A stretch of DNA of 64,000 nt from Paenibacillus amylolyticus (GTDB lineage: Bacteria; Bacillota; Bacilli; Paenibacillales; Paenibacillaceae): the NCBI RefSeq assembly GCF_003719335.1, contig NZ_RIAS01000020.1, positions 1-64,000 of the forward strand, given 5' to 3'. Below, piece by piece: positions 8,271 to 17,129 of this stretch (positions within the stretch are counted from its first letter, which is position 1; each line of letters begins with the position of its first letter). Below the pieces are notes generated by a model. It was not told the origin of the DNA, did not search any database, and saw only the letters and a program-made list of their open reading frames with translations. Made by a program: the position numbers and the translations under genes.

Positions 8271-9125
8271 ATGAAAATTTTTGTAGCTGGTGCAAGTGGT
8301 GTTATTGGGAGATTGTTGCTGCCGCAGCTCGTACAAGCTGGACACGAAGTTGTTGGCATGACGCGGAAAGAAGAGCAGAAAGAAGCCATCGAGCAAACAG
8401 GAGCCAAAGCCGTGCTTGCCGATGTGTTTAATCGAGAGCAAATGGTGGATATTCTAATGGAAATTAAACCTGATGTTGTAATTCATCAACTTACCTCATT
8501 AAGTCAAGGCAGCTCAGCAGAAAATGCACGCATACGTATTGAAGGAACCCGCAATTTGGTAGACGCAGCTAAACAGGCGAAGGTACAAAAAATGATTGCA
8601 CAGAGTATCTCATGGGCCTATGAGCCTGGCACAACCCCTGCGACGGAAGAAACCGCATTGGACATCTATGCACCTATGCCTAGAAATACAACCATTAACG
8701 GTGTTGTGGCCCTGGAGGAAGCTGTAAAAGAAATTCCTGCGCAAGTCATTTTACGATATGGTACTTTGTATGGACCTGCAACTTGGTATGCTAAAAATGG
8801 GGATACCGCACAAAAGATCATGAATCAAGAAATGAACGCTACGGACGGGGTGTCTTCATTTGTTCATGTCGAAGATGCCGCAAATGCTGCTTTGCTGGCG
8901 CTCGATTGGCCGATCGGCACGTATAACATCGTCGATGATGAACCCGCCAAGGGAGTAGACTGGCTCCCTGTATATGCTCGAGCTTTGGGTGCATCGGCAC
9001 CAGACATTCAATCGGGAGGAAGTCCGTGGGAGAGAGGGGCCTCGAACGACAAAGTCAAAAACGAATGCGGGTGGGTTCTAGAATATCCTACATGGAGAAC
9101 AGGCTTTGCTAAGTCGCTGCGGTAA
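8271..9125 (+). CDS. NAD(P)-dependent epimerase/oxidoreductase, atypical SDR
   Basis: A 284-residue extended SDR with the Rossmann motif GASGVIG at residues 7-13 and GGAGG just before the ATG. The usual catalytic YxxxK is not visible where expected; the corresponding region reads NTTINGVVALEEAV, so this belongs to the atypical SDRs that use NAD(P) but may not follow the classical mechanism. The substrate is unknown. It stands as a single gene 55 nt after the MFS gene and ends at its own terminator, so read-through from the MFS promoter is possible. Confidence 0.8.
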   Translation: MKIFVAGASGVIGRLLLPQLVQAGHEVVGMTRKEEQKEAIEQTGAKAVLADVFNREQMVDILMEIKPDVVIHQLTSLSQGSSAENARIRIEGTRNLVDAAKQAKVQKMIAQSISWAYEPGTTPATEETALDIYAPMPRNTTINGVVALEEAVKEIPAQVILRYGTLYGPATWYAKNGDTAQKIMNQEMNATDGVSSFVHVEDAANAALLALDWPIGTYNIVDDEPAKGVDWLPVYARALGASAPDIQSGGSPWERGASNDKVKNECGWVLEYPTWRTGFAKSLR

Positions 9126-9191
9126 CTTTCTCGATATGAGCATGGCGACCCAGTATCATGAAAAACTCGTAAAAATCCAGAATGATGAACG

Positions 9192-9211
9192 GAGTCCCCA
9201 AAAGGGGACTC
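9192..9211 (+). terminator. Intrinsic terminator after the SDR gene
   Basis: A perfect 8-bp stem GAGTCCCC/GGGGACTC with loop AAAA is followed by TTTCTATTT. Confidence 0.8.
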
Positions 9212-9243
9212 TTTCTATTTAGTTCTATTCAGAGGATTTAGAT

Positions 9244-9816
9244 CTACTTTGATCTATTAAGATACAATGGATGGTTCTTTTCCGGGCTTTCGTGATTTAG
9301 TATTTTGTAGGTTGATTGGCCTGCATATAATGGAATCTCAAGCATTGAGAAGTCGGGGAGTCCATTCTCTAAAAAACATTGCTCATCTCTATACCGCTGT
9401 ACAATTTCTCCTGCGATCCACTCATGGTCGCCAAAGCTTGTAATGCTCAACGTACGGCATTCGTATGCAAAGTAGGCATCCGTGAGAACAGGTATATCGA
9501 CTTGAAGTCCTTCCTCATACTCAATATTGAATTCCTTGAATTTGTCCAAATCTCTCCCACTGTATGTTCCAACGGCTTGAATTATTTCTGAACAATGTGC
9601 AGGCAAAAAGTGTACACCGAATGCTCCGCTTTGCTTAATTAATGTATAGGTATAGGTTTCTTTGCGAAGCGATATACCATATATTCCTGGTGAAGAGCCG
9701 ATGTACGTGTGCCATCCAGAAGCCATAATATTTTGTCGCCCCTCATGACGCGCAGTCACTATTGCAACCATTCCGGGGTATGAGTACCATGATTCGTCTT
9801 GGATCGGTTGTCGCAT
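9244..9816 (-). CDS. Flavin reductase-like (DIM6/NTAB) protein
   Basis: A 190-residue protein of the FMN-binding split-barrel flavin-reductase family. Visible features are the opening WYSYPGMVAIVTARHEGRQNIMASGWHTYIGSSPGIYGISL, a typical FMN-site strand-turn-strand, and the later FGVHFLPAHCSEIIQAVGTYSGRDLDKF. ATG at 9816 is chosen because GAGGAGTGA lies just upstream; an in-frame start ten codons earlier has no site. It should bind FMN and reduce or oxidise a small substrate. It lies downstream of the MerR regulator on the same strand with 104 nt between, so co-transcription is doubtful. Confidence 0.85.
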   Translation of the reverse strand: MRQPIQDESWYSYPGMVAIVTARHEGRQNIMASGWHTYIGSSPGIYGISLRKETYTYTLIKQSGAFGVHFLPAHCSEIIQAVGTYSGRDLDKFKEFNIEYEEGLQVDIPVLTDAYFAYECRTLSITSFGDHEWIAGEIVQRYRDEQCFLENGLPDFSMLEIPLYAGQSTYKILNHESPEKNHPLYLNRSK

Positions 9817-9920
9817 GAAAATCACTCCTCGTAAAAATATTTTCAACAGGGTTGGAGGTTATAATTAGAGTAGCAGAGCCAAATTTGAAAGGAACATCAA
9901 GCTGGTAAACATCAACCGTA

Positions 9921-10298
9921 TTATTTGGTATCGATATGGAAGATGCCTATCTCATTATAATGTTCTAGCTTATAATCAATGACATCAAGGCTACAGTTCA
10001 ACATCTCCATTTGCTTCATAATATTTTGCCGATGTTGCTGCAGCATTTCTTTCCTCTGTTCACTAGTACTTGAACCTTCCAGACAGAGCAGCATGAATGC
10101 TTTTATATTCTCAAGTGGCATACCACTGTCTCTCAGACAACGTACTAATTCCAGCCAACATATATCCATCTCGGAATATTTACGAGTACCGTATTCCGTC
10201 TTTTTCAACAAAGGCATAAGACCTGCCCGATCATAGAACCGCAAAGTGGAAGCAGGCAATTGAGTACGTTCCGCGACTTGTTTAATCGTAAATTCCAA
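9921..10298 (-). CDS. MerR-family transcriptional regulator
   Basis: A 125-residue MerR protein with the winged-helix N-terminus (FTIKQVAERTQLPASTLRFYDRAGLM, then the wing KYSEMDICWLELVRCLRDSGMPLENIKAFM) and a coiled-coil dimerisation helix (residues about 75-112). There is no cysteine-rich metal-binding tail, so it is not a metal sensor; relatives respond to electrophiles or oxidants, as in the AdhR subgroup. The start is TTG, with AGGAAG upstream. It is divergent from an aldo-keto reductase gene and a MerR-type promoter lies between them, so it very likely controls that enzyme. Confidence 0.9.
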   Translation of the reverse strand: MEFTIKQVAERTQLPASTLRFYDRAGLMPLLKKTEYGTRKYSEMDICWLELVRCLRDSGMPLENIKAFMLLCLEGSSTSEQRKEMLQQHRQNIMKQMEMLNCSLDVIDYKLEHYNEIGIFHIDTK

Positions 10299-10331
10299 GC
10301 ATATCTTCCTTTCAAAAAAGGGTTGAAGGCC

Positions 10332-10362
10332 TTGACTTAAACCTAAGTTTAACCACTATCCT
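10332..10362 (+). promoter_or_regulatory. MerR-type promoter with 19-bp spacer and operator
   Basis: TTGACT (10332-10337) and TATCCT (10357-10362) are separated by 19 bp, two more than the optimum, as in classical MerR promoters. The spacer carries the inverted repeat TTAAAC-CTAA-GTTTAA (10337-10352). MerR binding would twist this DNA and switch on the aldo-keto reductase gene. Confidence 0.8.
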
Positions 10363-10430
10363 AAGATAGTACAATAGAGCGTTTACAATTATAGGCTCTA
10401 GTCCAACCAATCTCATAAGGAGTGATTCAG

Positions 10431-11402
10431 TTGAAATACAGAAGACTGGGTAGAAGTGGATTGAAGGTTAGCGAAATCGGATTGGGGAGCTGGCTGACCT
10501 ATGGATCGGCCATTTCAGAGGAGGCAGCTCGTGCATGTATGCACAAAGCATACGAACTCGGCATTAACTTTTTTGATACATCGAATTCGTATGCAGGTGC
10601 TGAAGAGGTTATGGGAAGTACGTTGAAGCCGTATTCACGTAGTAGTTATGTCCTTGCTACAAAGTTGTTTTTCCCACAAGGATCGGGACCGAATGAACGT
10701 GGATTGTCCCGCAAGCACATCGTCGAGCAGTGTGAGGCAAGCTTAAAGCGGTTGGGTACAGATTACATTGACTTATATCAATGTCATCGTTTTGACTCCG
10801 AAACTCCTGTTGATGAGACGCTTCGAGCATTGGATGATCTGCAAGCGCAAGGCAAAATTTTATATGCAGGTGTCAGTGAATGGACGGCAGCACAGATTGC
10901 GGAAGCATCTGGAATCAGCAAACGTCTGAATTTGCGTCCGTTAATTTCCAATCAGCCAATATACAATATGTTTGAGCGTTATATCGAGAGAGAAGGTGTG
11001 ATTAAGCAATGCGAGCAGGAAGGGCTGGGGCTCATCGTGTTCTCTCCACTAGCACAGGGTGTGCTCACGGGCAAATATAAACCGGGGCAACAAATCCCAG
11101 AAGGCACACGGGCTGCGAATGATCAAACGAATGGTGTCATCAACAGTTATTTACGTGAGGACGTGCTCCAATGTACTGTACAGCTGTCGGAAATTGCTAA
11201 TGAACTCGGAGCAACCTTGTCCCAATTCGCATTAGCTTGGATTCTGCGTCAACCCGTAGTAAGCTCTGCCATCATTGGCTCCAGCAGACCCGCGCAGATT
11301 GAAGAGAATCTCAAAGCGGTTGAGCTTCAGCTTACACCTGATATTATCTCGGAAACGGAAAACATTCTGTCTTCCATCAGCCATTTTGCGCCACTGCGAT
11401 AA
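10431..11402 (+). CDS. Aldo-keto reductase (Kv-beta/YghZ-like)
   Basis: A 323-residue NADPH-dependent (beta/alpha)8 barrel enzyme. The catalytic tetrad is present: Asp in FFDTSNSY, Tyr four residues on, Lys in VLATKLFF and His in YQCHRFD. The tail carries the cofactor motif AIIGSSRPAQIEENLKA. I choose TTG at 10431, eight bases after AAGGAG; a GTG three codons upstream overlaps that ribosome site. It should reduce aldehydes or ketones. The divergent MerR regulator and its long-spacer promoter suggest induction by a reactive carbonyl or electrophile. Confidence 0.93.
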   Translation: MKYRRLGRSGLKVSEIGLGSWLTYGSAISEEAARACMHKAYELGINFFDTSNSYAGAEEVMGSTLKPYSRSSYVLATKLFFPQGSGPNERGLSRKHIVEQCEASLKRLGTDYIDLYQCHRFDSETPVDETLRALDDLQAQGKILYAGVSEWTAAQIAEASGISKRLNLRPLISNQPIYNMFERYIEREGVIKQCEQEGLGLIVFSPLAQGVLTGKYKPGQQIPEGTRAANDQTNGVINSYLREDVLQCTVQLSEIANELGATLSQFALAWILRQPVVSSAIIGSSRPAQIEENLKAVELQLTPDIISETENILSSISHFAPLR

Positions 11403-11610
11403 TAACAATAACCATCTACTTTCCAAGTAAAAAGAAACGGTAGTGCTATACTGTATGGGGACAATGATACCTATGCGCCTGAAGAGATCACCGCTGCAAC
11501 ATTATTTACACCATACCCGATCCAAAGAAATGGTCGAAAACTTTAGGAAGTTTATGAATGAGATAAAATAAAAATAAAAGAGATCAACAAGTACTGATGT
11601 GAAGTAAACA

Positions 11611-11640
11611 AAAGAGCAATCTCTATTGAGGTTGCTCTTT
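11611..11640. terminator. Bidirectional terminator between aldo-keto reductase and SufR-like gene
   Basis: A 13-bp stem (11611-11623 with 11628-11640, one T-G pair) closes a TATT loop. An A-rich run precedes it and TTC follows, so it can work for both converging genes. The bases 11403-11610 before it show no convincing gene; one short frame ends in NFRKFMNEIK and may be a remnant. Confidence 0.85.
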
Positions 11641-11643
11641 TCT

Positions 11644-12303
11644 TCATGGCTTATGTTGCCTGACGGTGTATACGCATTTTGTTCCTCCTGTTAAAAGGTA
11701 CTCCCCCCGTTCAATATGAACATTATTGCCTAGAACCGTTTTAAATAAATGTAATTCATTCTTGCATAACCCGGTACATACCGCCGCCGCCTCACAGATT
11801 GGGCAATGCTTCTCAATGAGTAGGAGGCTGCCATCATCCTGCGCCTCAACCTCGGCCATATAACCTTCATTTGTTCGAATCTCGGCCAGTTTCTCCAATT
11901 TCTCTCTAACATTTGATGCATCGCCAAGATGCTGAAGATATTTTTCTTGCATATTTTTATTTCGAACATCCAGCAGCTTGTCCAGCCCTTCATTACCAAA
12001 AGCTTCTTTCATCGAATTAATGAGACTGACGGATAAATCGGAATAGCCGCTTGGGAAAAAACGATTAGCCGCGGGAGTTAATATCCATAGCTTGGTGGGT
12101 CGACCCATGGGACGGGCCTCTTCCACATTCGTAACTAATCCTTCTTCTTTCAGCGCATTCAAATGTTGACGAACAGCCATTCCAGACAACGAAAATTGAG
12201 AGGAGAGTGCCACAACATCCATGCCACCTCGCTCCTTTAACAGATCAATGATCGCTCTTCGAGTACTGGTGGAGACATCTTTTTTGACTTGATTTCGGCT
12301 CAT
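11644..12303 (-). CDS. SufR-like helix-turn-helix repressor with cysteine cluster
   Basis: A 219-residue regulator. The N-terminus is a DeoR/ArsR-like winged helix (about residues 10-75: RRAIIDLLKERGGMDVVALSSQFSLSGMAVRQHLNALKEEGLV). The C-terminal half carries five cysteines, at about 167, 170, 176, 180 and 210 (HCPICEAAAVCTGLCKNE and GGTKC), the pattern of SufR-type proteins that hold an iron-sulfur cluster. It likely senses iron-sulfur status or redox and represses nearby genes. It is divergent from an MFS gene whose operon also includes a HesB/IscA-type protein, an iron-sulfur carrier, which strengthens this idea. Direct repeats in the shared promoter region are the probable operators. Confidence 0.85.
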   Translation of the reverse strand: MSRNQVKKDVSTSTRRAIIDLLKERGGMDVVALSSQFSLSGMAVRQHLNALKEEGLVTNVEEARPMGRPTKLWILTPAANRFFPSGYSDLSVSLINSMKEAFGNEGLDKLLDVRNKNMQEKYLQHLGDASNVREKLEKLAEIRTNEGYMAEVEAQDDGSLLLIEKHCPICEAAAVCTGLCKNELHLFKTVLGNNVHIERGEYLLTGGTKCVYTVRQHKP

Positions 12304-12351
12304 AGTGCATCTCCTTTTGAAGCAACTAAATTTACCTCACTCACTACATTT

Positions 12352-12413
12352 TAAACAAAAATGTTGACAAAGTCAAAGTGGAACTGTAGCTTAACATTAT
12401 AAACAAAAATGTT
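12352..12413. promoter_or_regulatory. Paired operator-like repeats in the SufR-like/MFS promoter region
   Basis: TAAACAAAAATGTT occurs at 12352-12365 and again at 12400-12413, 48 bp apart. Each copy has AACA/TGTT ends in inverted orientation, and the matching continues for about eight more bases downstream. A TTGACA overlaps the first copy (12364-12369). They are the best candidates for binding sites of the SufR-like repressor, able to control both divergent units. Confidence 0.65.
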
Positions 12414-12467
12414 TACTAAGTATCCGGATACGAGTATACATACCATTTTTCTTGGAGGTCACATTTC

Positions 12468-13826
12468 ATGTCGTCTAATCATCAAGGTATTTTCAGCCCA
12501 CGTTATTTTGCACTTTCCATAGGAATCATCTTGTCAGTGATGGCCGTTGGATTCGAAGGTCTATCCGTAACCACCATAGCTCCTTCGATTGCTGGAGACT
12601 TAAACGGTCTTAGTCTGTTCGGGTGGATATTCAGTACGTATCTGCTTGCGCAGATTATCGGAACGCTGGTCGTCGGTCGGATCATAGATAAAAGAGGACC
12701 TGCAGCACCGTTTACCGTTGCGCTTCTGTTGTTTATCGTAGGACTGATTGCTGCCGCAACAGCAAGCGATATGTATATCATGATAGGATCACGGGCTCTG
12801 CAGGGTTTGGGTGCCGGAGCTATGATGACTTGTGTATACACGGCAATATCCTTAAGTTACCCGGATGAGTTACGCGCCAAAATACTTGGAGCATTTGGTA
12901 CAGCTTATGTTCTGCCGTCCATGCTTGGTCCATATGTAGCAGGTCTTATAGCAGATCATTGGTCCTGGCGGTTTGTTTTCTGGGGGATCCTACCTGTGCT
13001 GGTTGTTTCAGCATTTCTTAGTTTACCCGCTTTCAGGAAATTGAAAGTGCAGAATACGGGAGGGGATAGCGGATCTTCATCCACTTGGATGGCGTTACTC
13101 TTAACGATGGGTACAGGGATTTTCCTGGTTGGTCTAAGTAGGCTTCCGAGCATTGTGGGATTTGTTTTAGTCACAATTGGTTTTGTATTTATGGTATTTC
13201 CTCTCCGTAAATTGCTACCGAAGGGAACGCTTACGTTGCGCAGAGGTATGCCAGCAATTCTGGCAACACGTGGGTTGTTCTTCGCAGCCTATACCAGCAC
13301 TCAGAATTTCTTGGTACTGGCTCTAATCGACGTGAAAGGAATTACACCTTCGCAGGCCGGATTAATTGTAGCCAGTGCTGCATTAAGTTGGTGTATCATT
13401 GCGTATCTGCAAGGACGGTGGGATGCGGCAGATCAGGGCCGTGGACGTCATATGAGAATTTTTATTGGGGTATTACTGCTTGCGACAGGGATTGCCATCG
13501 TATTTTGGGTACCCGTTGTGACCGTTACCATTGCAGTTATTGGTCAGATCATCGCAGGAGTCGGTATCGGATTGGCACATCCGATTAGCGGTGTTGTCGC
13601 ATTTTCCCAAACGGGGGAAGAAGGCGTGGGCCAAACCTCAGCAAATCTGCAATTCGCAGATTCTTTTACACCTGGCGTAGTGATCGGAATCGGTGGTTCC
13701 ATCCTTGTCGTGTGCCAGGCTGGCGGAATGTCACTTCAATCCGGCTTAATTGTAGCCATGGGTTTCCATCTCTTGTTGATTGTCATGAGTATCATTGCCA
13801 GCACTCGGATCTCACCACGCCGATGA
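12468..13826 (+). CDS. MFS drug-export-type transporter (DHA2/EmrB-like)
   Basis: A 452-residue major facilitator with about 13 hydrophobic segments. It shows the family phrases FEGLSVTTIAPSIAGDLNGLSLFGWIFSTYLLAQ, motif A as VVGRIIDKRGPAAPF and the GSRALQGLGAGAMMT segment. This arrangement is typical of proton-driven multidrug exporters. A ribosome site TTGGAGG precedes the ATG. It is the first gene of an operon with an HxlR regulator (12-nt gap) and a HesB-like protein (15-nt gap), and faces the SufR-like gene. The exported compound may be one that damages iron-sulfur clusters, but that is inference. Confidence 0.9.
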   Translation: MSSNHQGIFSPRYFALSIGIILSVMAVGFEGLSVTTIAPSIAGDLNGLSLFGWIFSTYLLAQIIGTLVVGRIIDKRGPAAPFTVALLLFIVGLIAAATASDMYIMIGSRALQGLGAGAMMTCVYTAISLSYPDELRAKILGAFGTAYVLPSMLGPYVAGLIADHWSWRFVFWGILPVLVVSAFLSLPAFRKLKVQNTGGDSGSSSTWMALLLTMGTGIFLVGLSRLPSIVGFVLVTIGFVFMVFPLRKLLPKGTLTLRRGMPAILATRGLFFAAYTSTQNFLVLALIDVKGITPSQAGLIVASAALSWCIIAYLQGRWDAADQGRGRHMRIFIGVLLLATGIAIVFWVPVVTVTIAVIGQIIAGVGIGLAHPISGVVAFSQTGEEGVGQTSANLQFADSFTPGVVIGIGGSILVVCQAGGMSLQSGLIVAMGFHLLLIVMSIIASTRISPRR

Positions 13827-13838
13827 ATAAGAAAGTGG

Positions 13839-14156
13839 GTGTACAAACCATTGTTCACTGAAGATTCGAATAAACTATTTACGGCTTATCGTATCATCGG
13901 AACGAAATGGACGATCCATATTTTATGTGCTCTGTCTCAAGGCCCAAAGAGATTCGGAGAAATTTTCGAAAGTATTCCTTCCATTTCCGAAATGATCCTC
14001 TCCAGACGTTTGAAGGGTCTTCAACATGATCATTTGGTCAAAAGAACAATACTGGAACATCCTACACAAATTATGTATGAACTTACACCCAAAGGAGCTG
14101 CTCTTGCTACATTCATCCCCTGTCTAATGGACTGGGATACAAGATTTTCAAAATGA
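13839..14156 (+). CDS. HxlR-family transcriptional regulator
   Basis: A 105-residue winged-helix protein of the HxlR/YodB type: YRIIGTKWTIHILCALSQGPKRFGEI, then SISEMILSRRLKGLQHDHLVKRTILEHPTQIMYELTPKG. One cysteine (Cys32, in ILCALS) lies in the first helix region, though not at the YodB Cys6 position. The start is GTG with only a weak GAAAG site, consistent with translation coupled to the upstream MFS gene. It probably adds a second control layer to the operon; its ligand is unknown. Confidence 0.88.
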   Translation: MYKPLFTEDSNKLFTAYRIIGTKWTIHILCALSQGPKRFGEIFESIPSISEMILSRRLKGLQHDHLVKRTILEHPTQIMYELTPKGAALATFIPCLMDWDTRFSK

Positions 14157-14177
14157 TACCATCAGGGAGGAATGAAG

Positions 14178-14537
14178 ATGATCATCGAGGTCAGTGATGC
14201 AGCATCGGACAGAATTATCGAAATTTTATCAAGTGCGGATATCCAAGATGCTTTCCTTAGAGTAGGCGCTGTTGAAGGGGGATGCAGTGGTTTATCTTAT
14301 ACCCTTGTCGTGGATGATCAGCAGGCAGAAGAAGACATTATATTAAATAAAAAGCAATTCAGGATATTGGTTCACGCGAACAGTATTCCATATATCGATG
14401 GTCTTGAGATTGATTATGAAGAAAGCGGAATGTTAGGCGGATTCACCATGAATAATCCAAATGCCAAAGTTTCGTGTGGATGCGGAGCCAGTTTCAGAAT
14501 GGCCAATTATCGTGGCGATGTGAAAAAATGTGAGTGA
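14178..14537 (+). CDS. HesB/IscA-type iron-sulfur cluster carrier
   Basis: A 119-residue A-type carrier protein. The three cluster-binding cysteines are present: Cys36 in EGGCSGLSY, and Cys100 and Cys102 in VSCGCGASF. ATG at 14178 is favoured over the ATG at 14172, because GGAGG ends one base before the latter but seven before the former. It can accept and pass on Fe-S clusters. Its place behind an MFS pump and HxlR regulator, opposite a cysteine-rich SufR-like repressor, is unusual; these carriers normally sit in suf/isc operons or alone. Confidence 0.92.
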   Translation: MIIEVSDAASDRIIEILSSADIQDAFLRVGAVEGGCSGLSYTLVVDDQQAEEDIILNKKQFRILVHANSIPYIDGLEIDYEESGMLGGFTMNNPNAKVSCGCGASFRMANYRGDVKKCE

Positions 14538-14618
14538 ACTGAAGCAAGGAGTTTGTAGCTATGGAAATGGCTGCACATAAAGTTACCGAGCAACAAAAGA
14601 TATAAACAAAAATATAGC

Positions 14619-14652
14619 AGCGATTGCTTCCGGGAATTGGGGAGCAATCGCT
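14619..14652 (+). terminator. Intrinsic terminator after the HesB gene
   Basis: AGCGATTGCTYC pairs with GGAGCAATCGCT (14619-14630 with 14641-14652), followed by ATGTTTATTT. Between the HesB stop and this hairpin an AAGGAG site precedes a 14-codon frame beginning at 14561 (MEMAAHKV...). I could not decide whether that tiny frame is a real gene. Confidence 0.7.
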
Positions 14653-14815
14653 ATGTTTATTTGCGGATTTTTTTGTCATTTTGTCCTCCATATGTGTACA
14701 AAAAACAAAAAAGATGCTACATTGAAATCAGAAAAAATCCTTTTATAACAAGGTTTTTTAAGTATAATTAGTTGTCTCCTGTACGAGGACATACGTATAT
14801 CGAGGAGGGAATGGA

Positions 14816-16006
14816 ATGTCAAGTCAAGCATTGGACCAATTTTTAAATTCTAACATCGAAGATCTAAAGACTAAAGGTCTATATAACGTCATCGATACGC
14901 TACAGGGTGCAAATGGTCCTGTTATTCGTATCGACGGAAAGTCTCTAATCAACTTGTCTTCTAATAACTATTTGGGACTGGCAACAGATTACCGCCTGAT
15001 CGACGCTTCAGTTAAGGCAGCGCAGACATACGGGGCTGGCGCAGGAGCTGTGAGAACAATTAATGGTACGATGGATCTTCATGTTGAGCTTGAAGAAAAA
15101 CTCGCCCGTTTCAAAAAAACGGAAGCCGTTATCGTGTATCAATCCGGATTTAACTGCAATATGGCTGCTATATCCGCGGTAATGGACCAGCATGATGCGA
15201 TTTTATCAGATGAGCTGAACCACGCTTCAATTATTGATGGCTGCCGCTTGTCGAGAGCCAAGGTGATCCGCTTTAAACATTCGGACATGAATGATTTAAG
15301 ACAGCAGGCGAAAGAGGCCAAGGAATCCGGTCAGTATCATAAAATTATGGTCATCACCGACGGGGTTTTCTCCATGGATGGTGATATCGCAAAGCTGCCC
15401 GAAATCGTGAAAATAGCAGAAGAATTCGATTTGATTACTTATGTGGATGATGCCCACGGTTCGGGCGTTCTCGGAGCAGGTGCGGGAACCGTGAAGCATT
15501 TTGGATTGTCCGACCGCATCGACTTTCAAATTGGTACTCTTTCCAAGGCGATCGGCGTTGTTGGCGGTTATGTCGCGGGTAAAAAACAACTGATCGAATG
15601 GTTGAAGTTGAGAAGCCGTCCGTTTTTGTTCTCGACATCGCTGCCACCGGCTGTAATCGCTTCTTGTAGCGCTTCTGTCGACATTTTGATGAATGACAAA
15701 GAACTAATCGAGAAGCTGTGGGAGAACGGCAATCATTTGAAAAATGGCTTGAGTCGGCTTGGATATGATGTAGGCCAAAGCGAAACACCGATCACACCTT
15801 GTATCATTGGCGATGAAGTAACCACCCAACAGTTTAGCAAACGGCTCTATGAAGAAGGCGTTTACGCCAAGGCAATCCTGTTCCCTACGGTTCCGAAAGG
15901 AACCGGAAGAATACGCAACATGCCGACAGCTGCCCATTCCAAGGAGATGCTGGATCAGGTGATCTCCGTTTATGAGAAAGTTGGCAAAGAAATGAAGCTG
16001 ATTTAG
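14816..16006 (+). CDS. kbl: Glycine C-acetyltransferase (2-amino-3-ketobutyrate CoA ligase)
   Basis: A 396-residue PLP enzyme of the alpha-oxoamine synthase family, full length. The PLP lysine is Lys244 ([16 protein letters not shown]) and the cofactor aspartate lies in [12 protein letters not shown] (about 211). It also has the family's [10 protein letters not shown] and QSGFNCN segments. It cleaves 2-amino-3-ketobutyrate with CoA to glycine and acetyl-CoA. BioF is a related possibility, but the next gene, an SDR-type threonine 3-dehydrogenase 37 nt downstream, makes the threonine-catabolic role clear. The ribosome site is GAGGAGGG; a TATAAT at 14763-14768 is the likely -10. Confidence 0.95.
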   Translation: MSSQALDQFLNSNIEDLKTKGLYNVIDTLQGANGPVIRIDGKSLINLSSNNYLGLATDYRLIDASVKAAQTYGAGAGAVRTINGTMDLHVELEEKLARFKKTEAVIVYQSGFNCNMAAISAVMDQHDAILSDELNHASIIDGCRLSRAKVIRFKHSDMNDLRQQAKEAKESGQYHKIMVITDGVFSMDGDIAKLPEIVKIAEEFDLITYVDDAHGSGVLGAGAGTVKHFGLSDRIDFQIGTLSKAIGVVGGYVAGKKQLIEWLKLRSRPFLFSTSLPPAVIASCSASVDILMNDKELIEKLWENGNHLKNGLSRLGYDVGQSETPITPCIIGDEVTTQQFSKRLYEEGVYAKAILFPTVPKGTGRIRNMPTAAHSKEMLDQVISVYEKVGKEMKLI

Positions 16007-16043
16007 TTGCACCTATGGGAGTCTATTTCGGGAGGAATGTCTT

Positions 16044-17003
16044 ATGAAAAAGATATTGGTGACCGGAGCACTGGGCCAAATCGGTTCTGAGTTAGTTGTT
16101 AAATTACGTGAAAATTATGGTGAGGACCACGTCGTTGCTACGGATCTCAGATCATCATCCCACGAAATTACCCGAACCGGGCCATTCGAGCTGCTGGACG
16201 TGACGAATGCTAAGGCGATGTTCGAAATCGCCAAGCGATACGAAGTGGATACCGTCATCCATTTGGCTGCGCTGCTGTCGGCTACCGCAGAGGAGAAACC
16301 GTTGCTTGCCTGGAATTTGAATATGGGCGGATTGATGAATGCACTTGAAGTATCCAGGGAGCTCAGTTGCCAATTTTTCACCCCAAGCTCGATTGGATCT
16401 TTTGGCCCTTCGACTCCGAGAGACAATACCCCGCAGGATACGATCCAGAGGCCCAATACGATGTACGGCGTGAACAAGGTGTCCGGCGAACTGCTTTGTG
16501 ATTATTATTTTTACAAATACGGTCTGGATACCAGGGGGCTGCGATTCCCGGGTTTGATATCTTATATGACGCCTCCCGGCGGAGGAACGACGGATTACGC
16601 GGTGGAAATTTACTATGCAGCTGTAACAACTGGCCGGTATACATCTTATATTGCCAAAAACTCTAACATGGACATGATGTATATGCCGGATGCCTTGAAT
16701 GCTATCATTGATTTAATGGAAGCGGATTCATCCCGGTTGATACACCGAAACTCATTTAATGTCACCGCAATGAGCGTGGATCCGGAGGCGATCGCTGCAG
16801 CGATTCGGGAAGAGATTCCCGGCTTTATCCTCGATTATGATATTGATCCGAAGAGACAGGCAATTGCCGATAGCTGGCCGCATTCCATTGATGCGACGGC
16901 AGCGAAAACAGAATGGGGATTTCATACCCGCTACGACTTGAAGGCCATGACGAAGGATATGCTTTCACACCTAAGCGATAGAGAAATGCTTCGCAAAGCT
17001 TAA
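16044..17003 (+). CDS. L-threonine 3-dehydrogenase, SDR/epimerase type
   Basis: A 319-residue extended SDR with NAD motif GALGQIG (residues 8-14) and catalytic Tyr141/Lys145 (MYGVNK). It matches the short-chain threonine dehydrogenases, including the FFTPSSIGSFGPSTPR and RGLRFPGLISYMTPPGGGTTDYAVEIYY segments. It oxidises L-threonine to 2-amino-3-ketobutyrate, which the upstream kbl product then splits. The two genes form an operon for threonine use as carbon, nitrogen or glycine source. A ribosome site GGGAGG precedes the ATG. Confidence 0.93.
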   Translation: MKKILVTGALGQIGSELVVKLRENYGEDHVVATDLRSSSHEITRTGPFELLDVTNAKAMFEIAKRYEVDTVIHLAALLSATAEEKPLLAWNLNMGGLMNALEVSRELSCQFFTPSSIGSFGPSTPRDNTPQDTIQRPNTMYGVNKVSGELLCDYYFYKYGLDTRGLRFPGLISYMTPPGGGTTDYAVEIYYAAVTTGRYTSYIAKNSNMDMMYMPDALNAIIDLMEADSSRLIHRNSFNVTAMSVDPEAIAAAIREEIPGFILDYDIDPKRQAIADSWPHSIDATAAKTEWGFHTRYDLKAMTKDMLSHLSDREMLRKA

Positions 17004-17102
17004 AGTTATGTTGGATTCGGTGTGCTAAGCGATTATAAATACAAAGAAGCTGTGCCACGAGGTAACAAGTCTCTAAAATGGTAGTTGAAATTACAAAAAA
17101 AG

Positions 17103-17128
17103 AAGTCGTTATTTTATCGACTTTTTTA
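17103..17128 (+). terminator. Intrinsic terminator after the threonine operon
   Basis: The short stem AAGTCG/CGACTT (17103-17108 with 17118-17123) is flanked by an A-run and TTTTTAT. A second, much stronger hairpin follows directly at 17130. Confidence 0.65.
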
Positions 17129-17129
17129 T

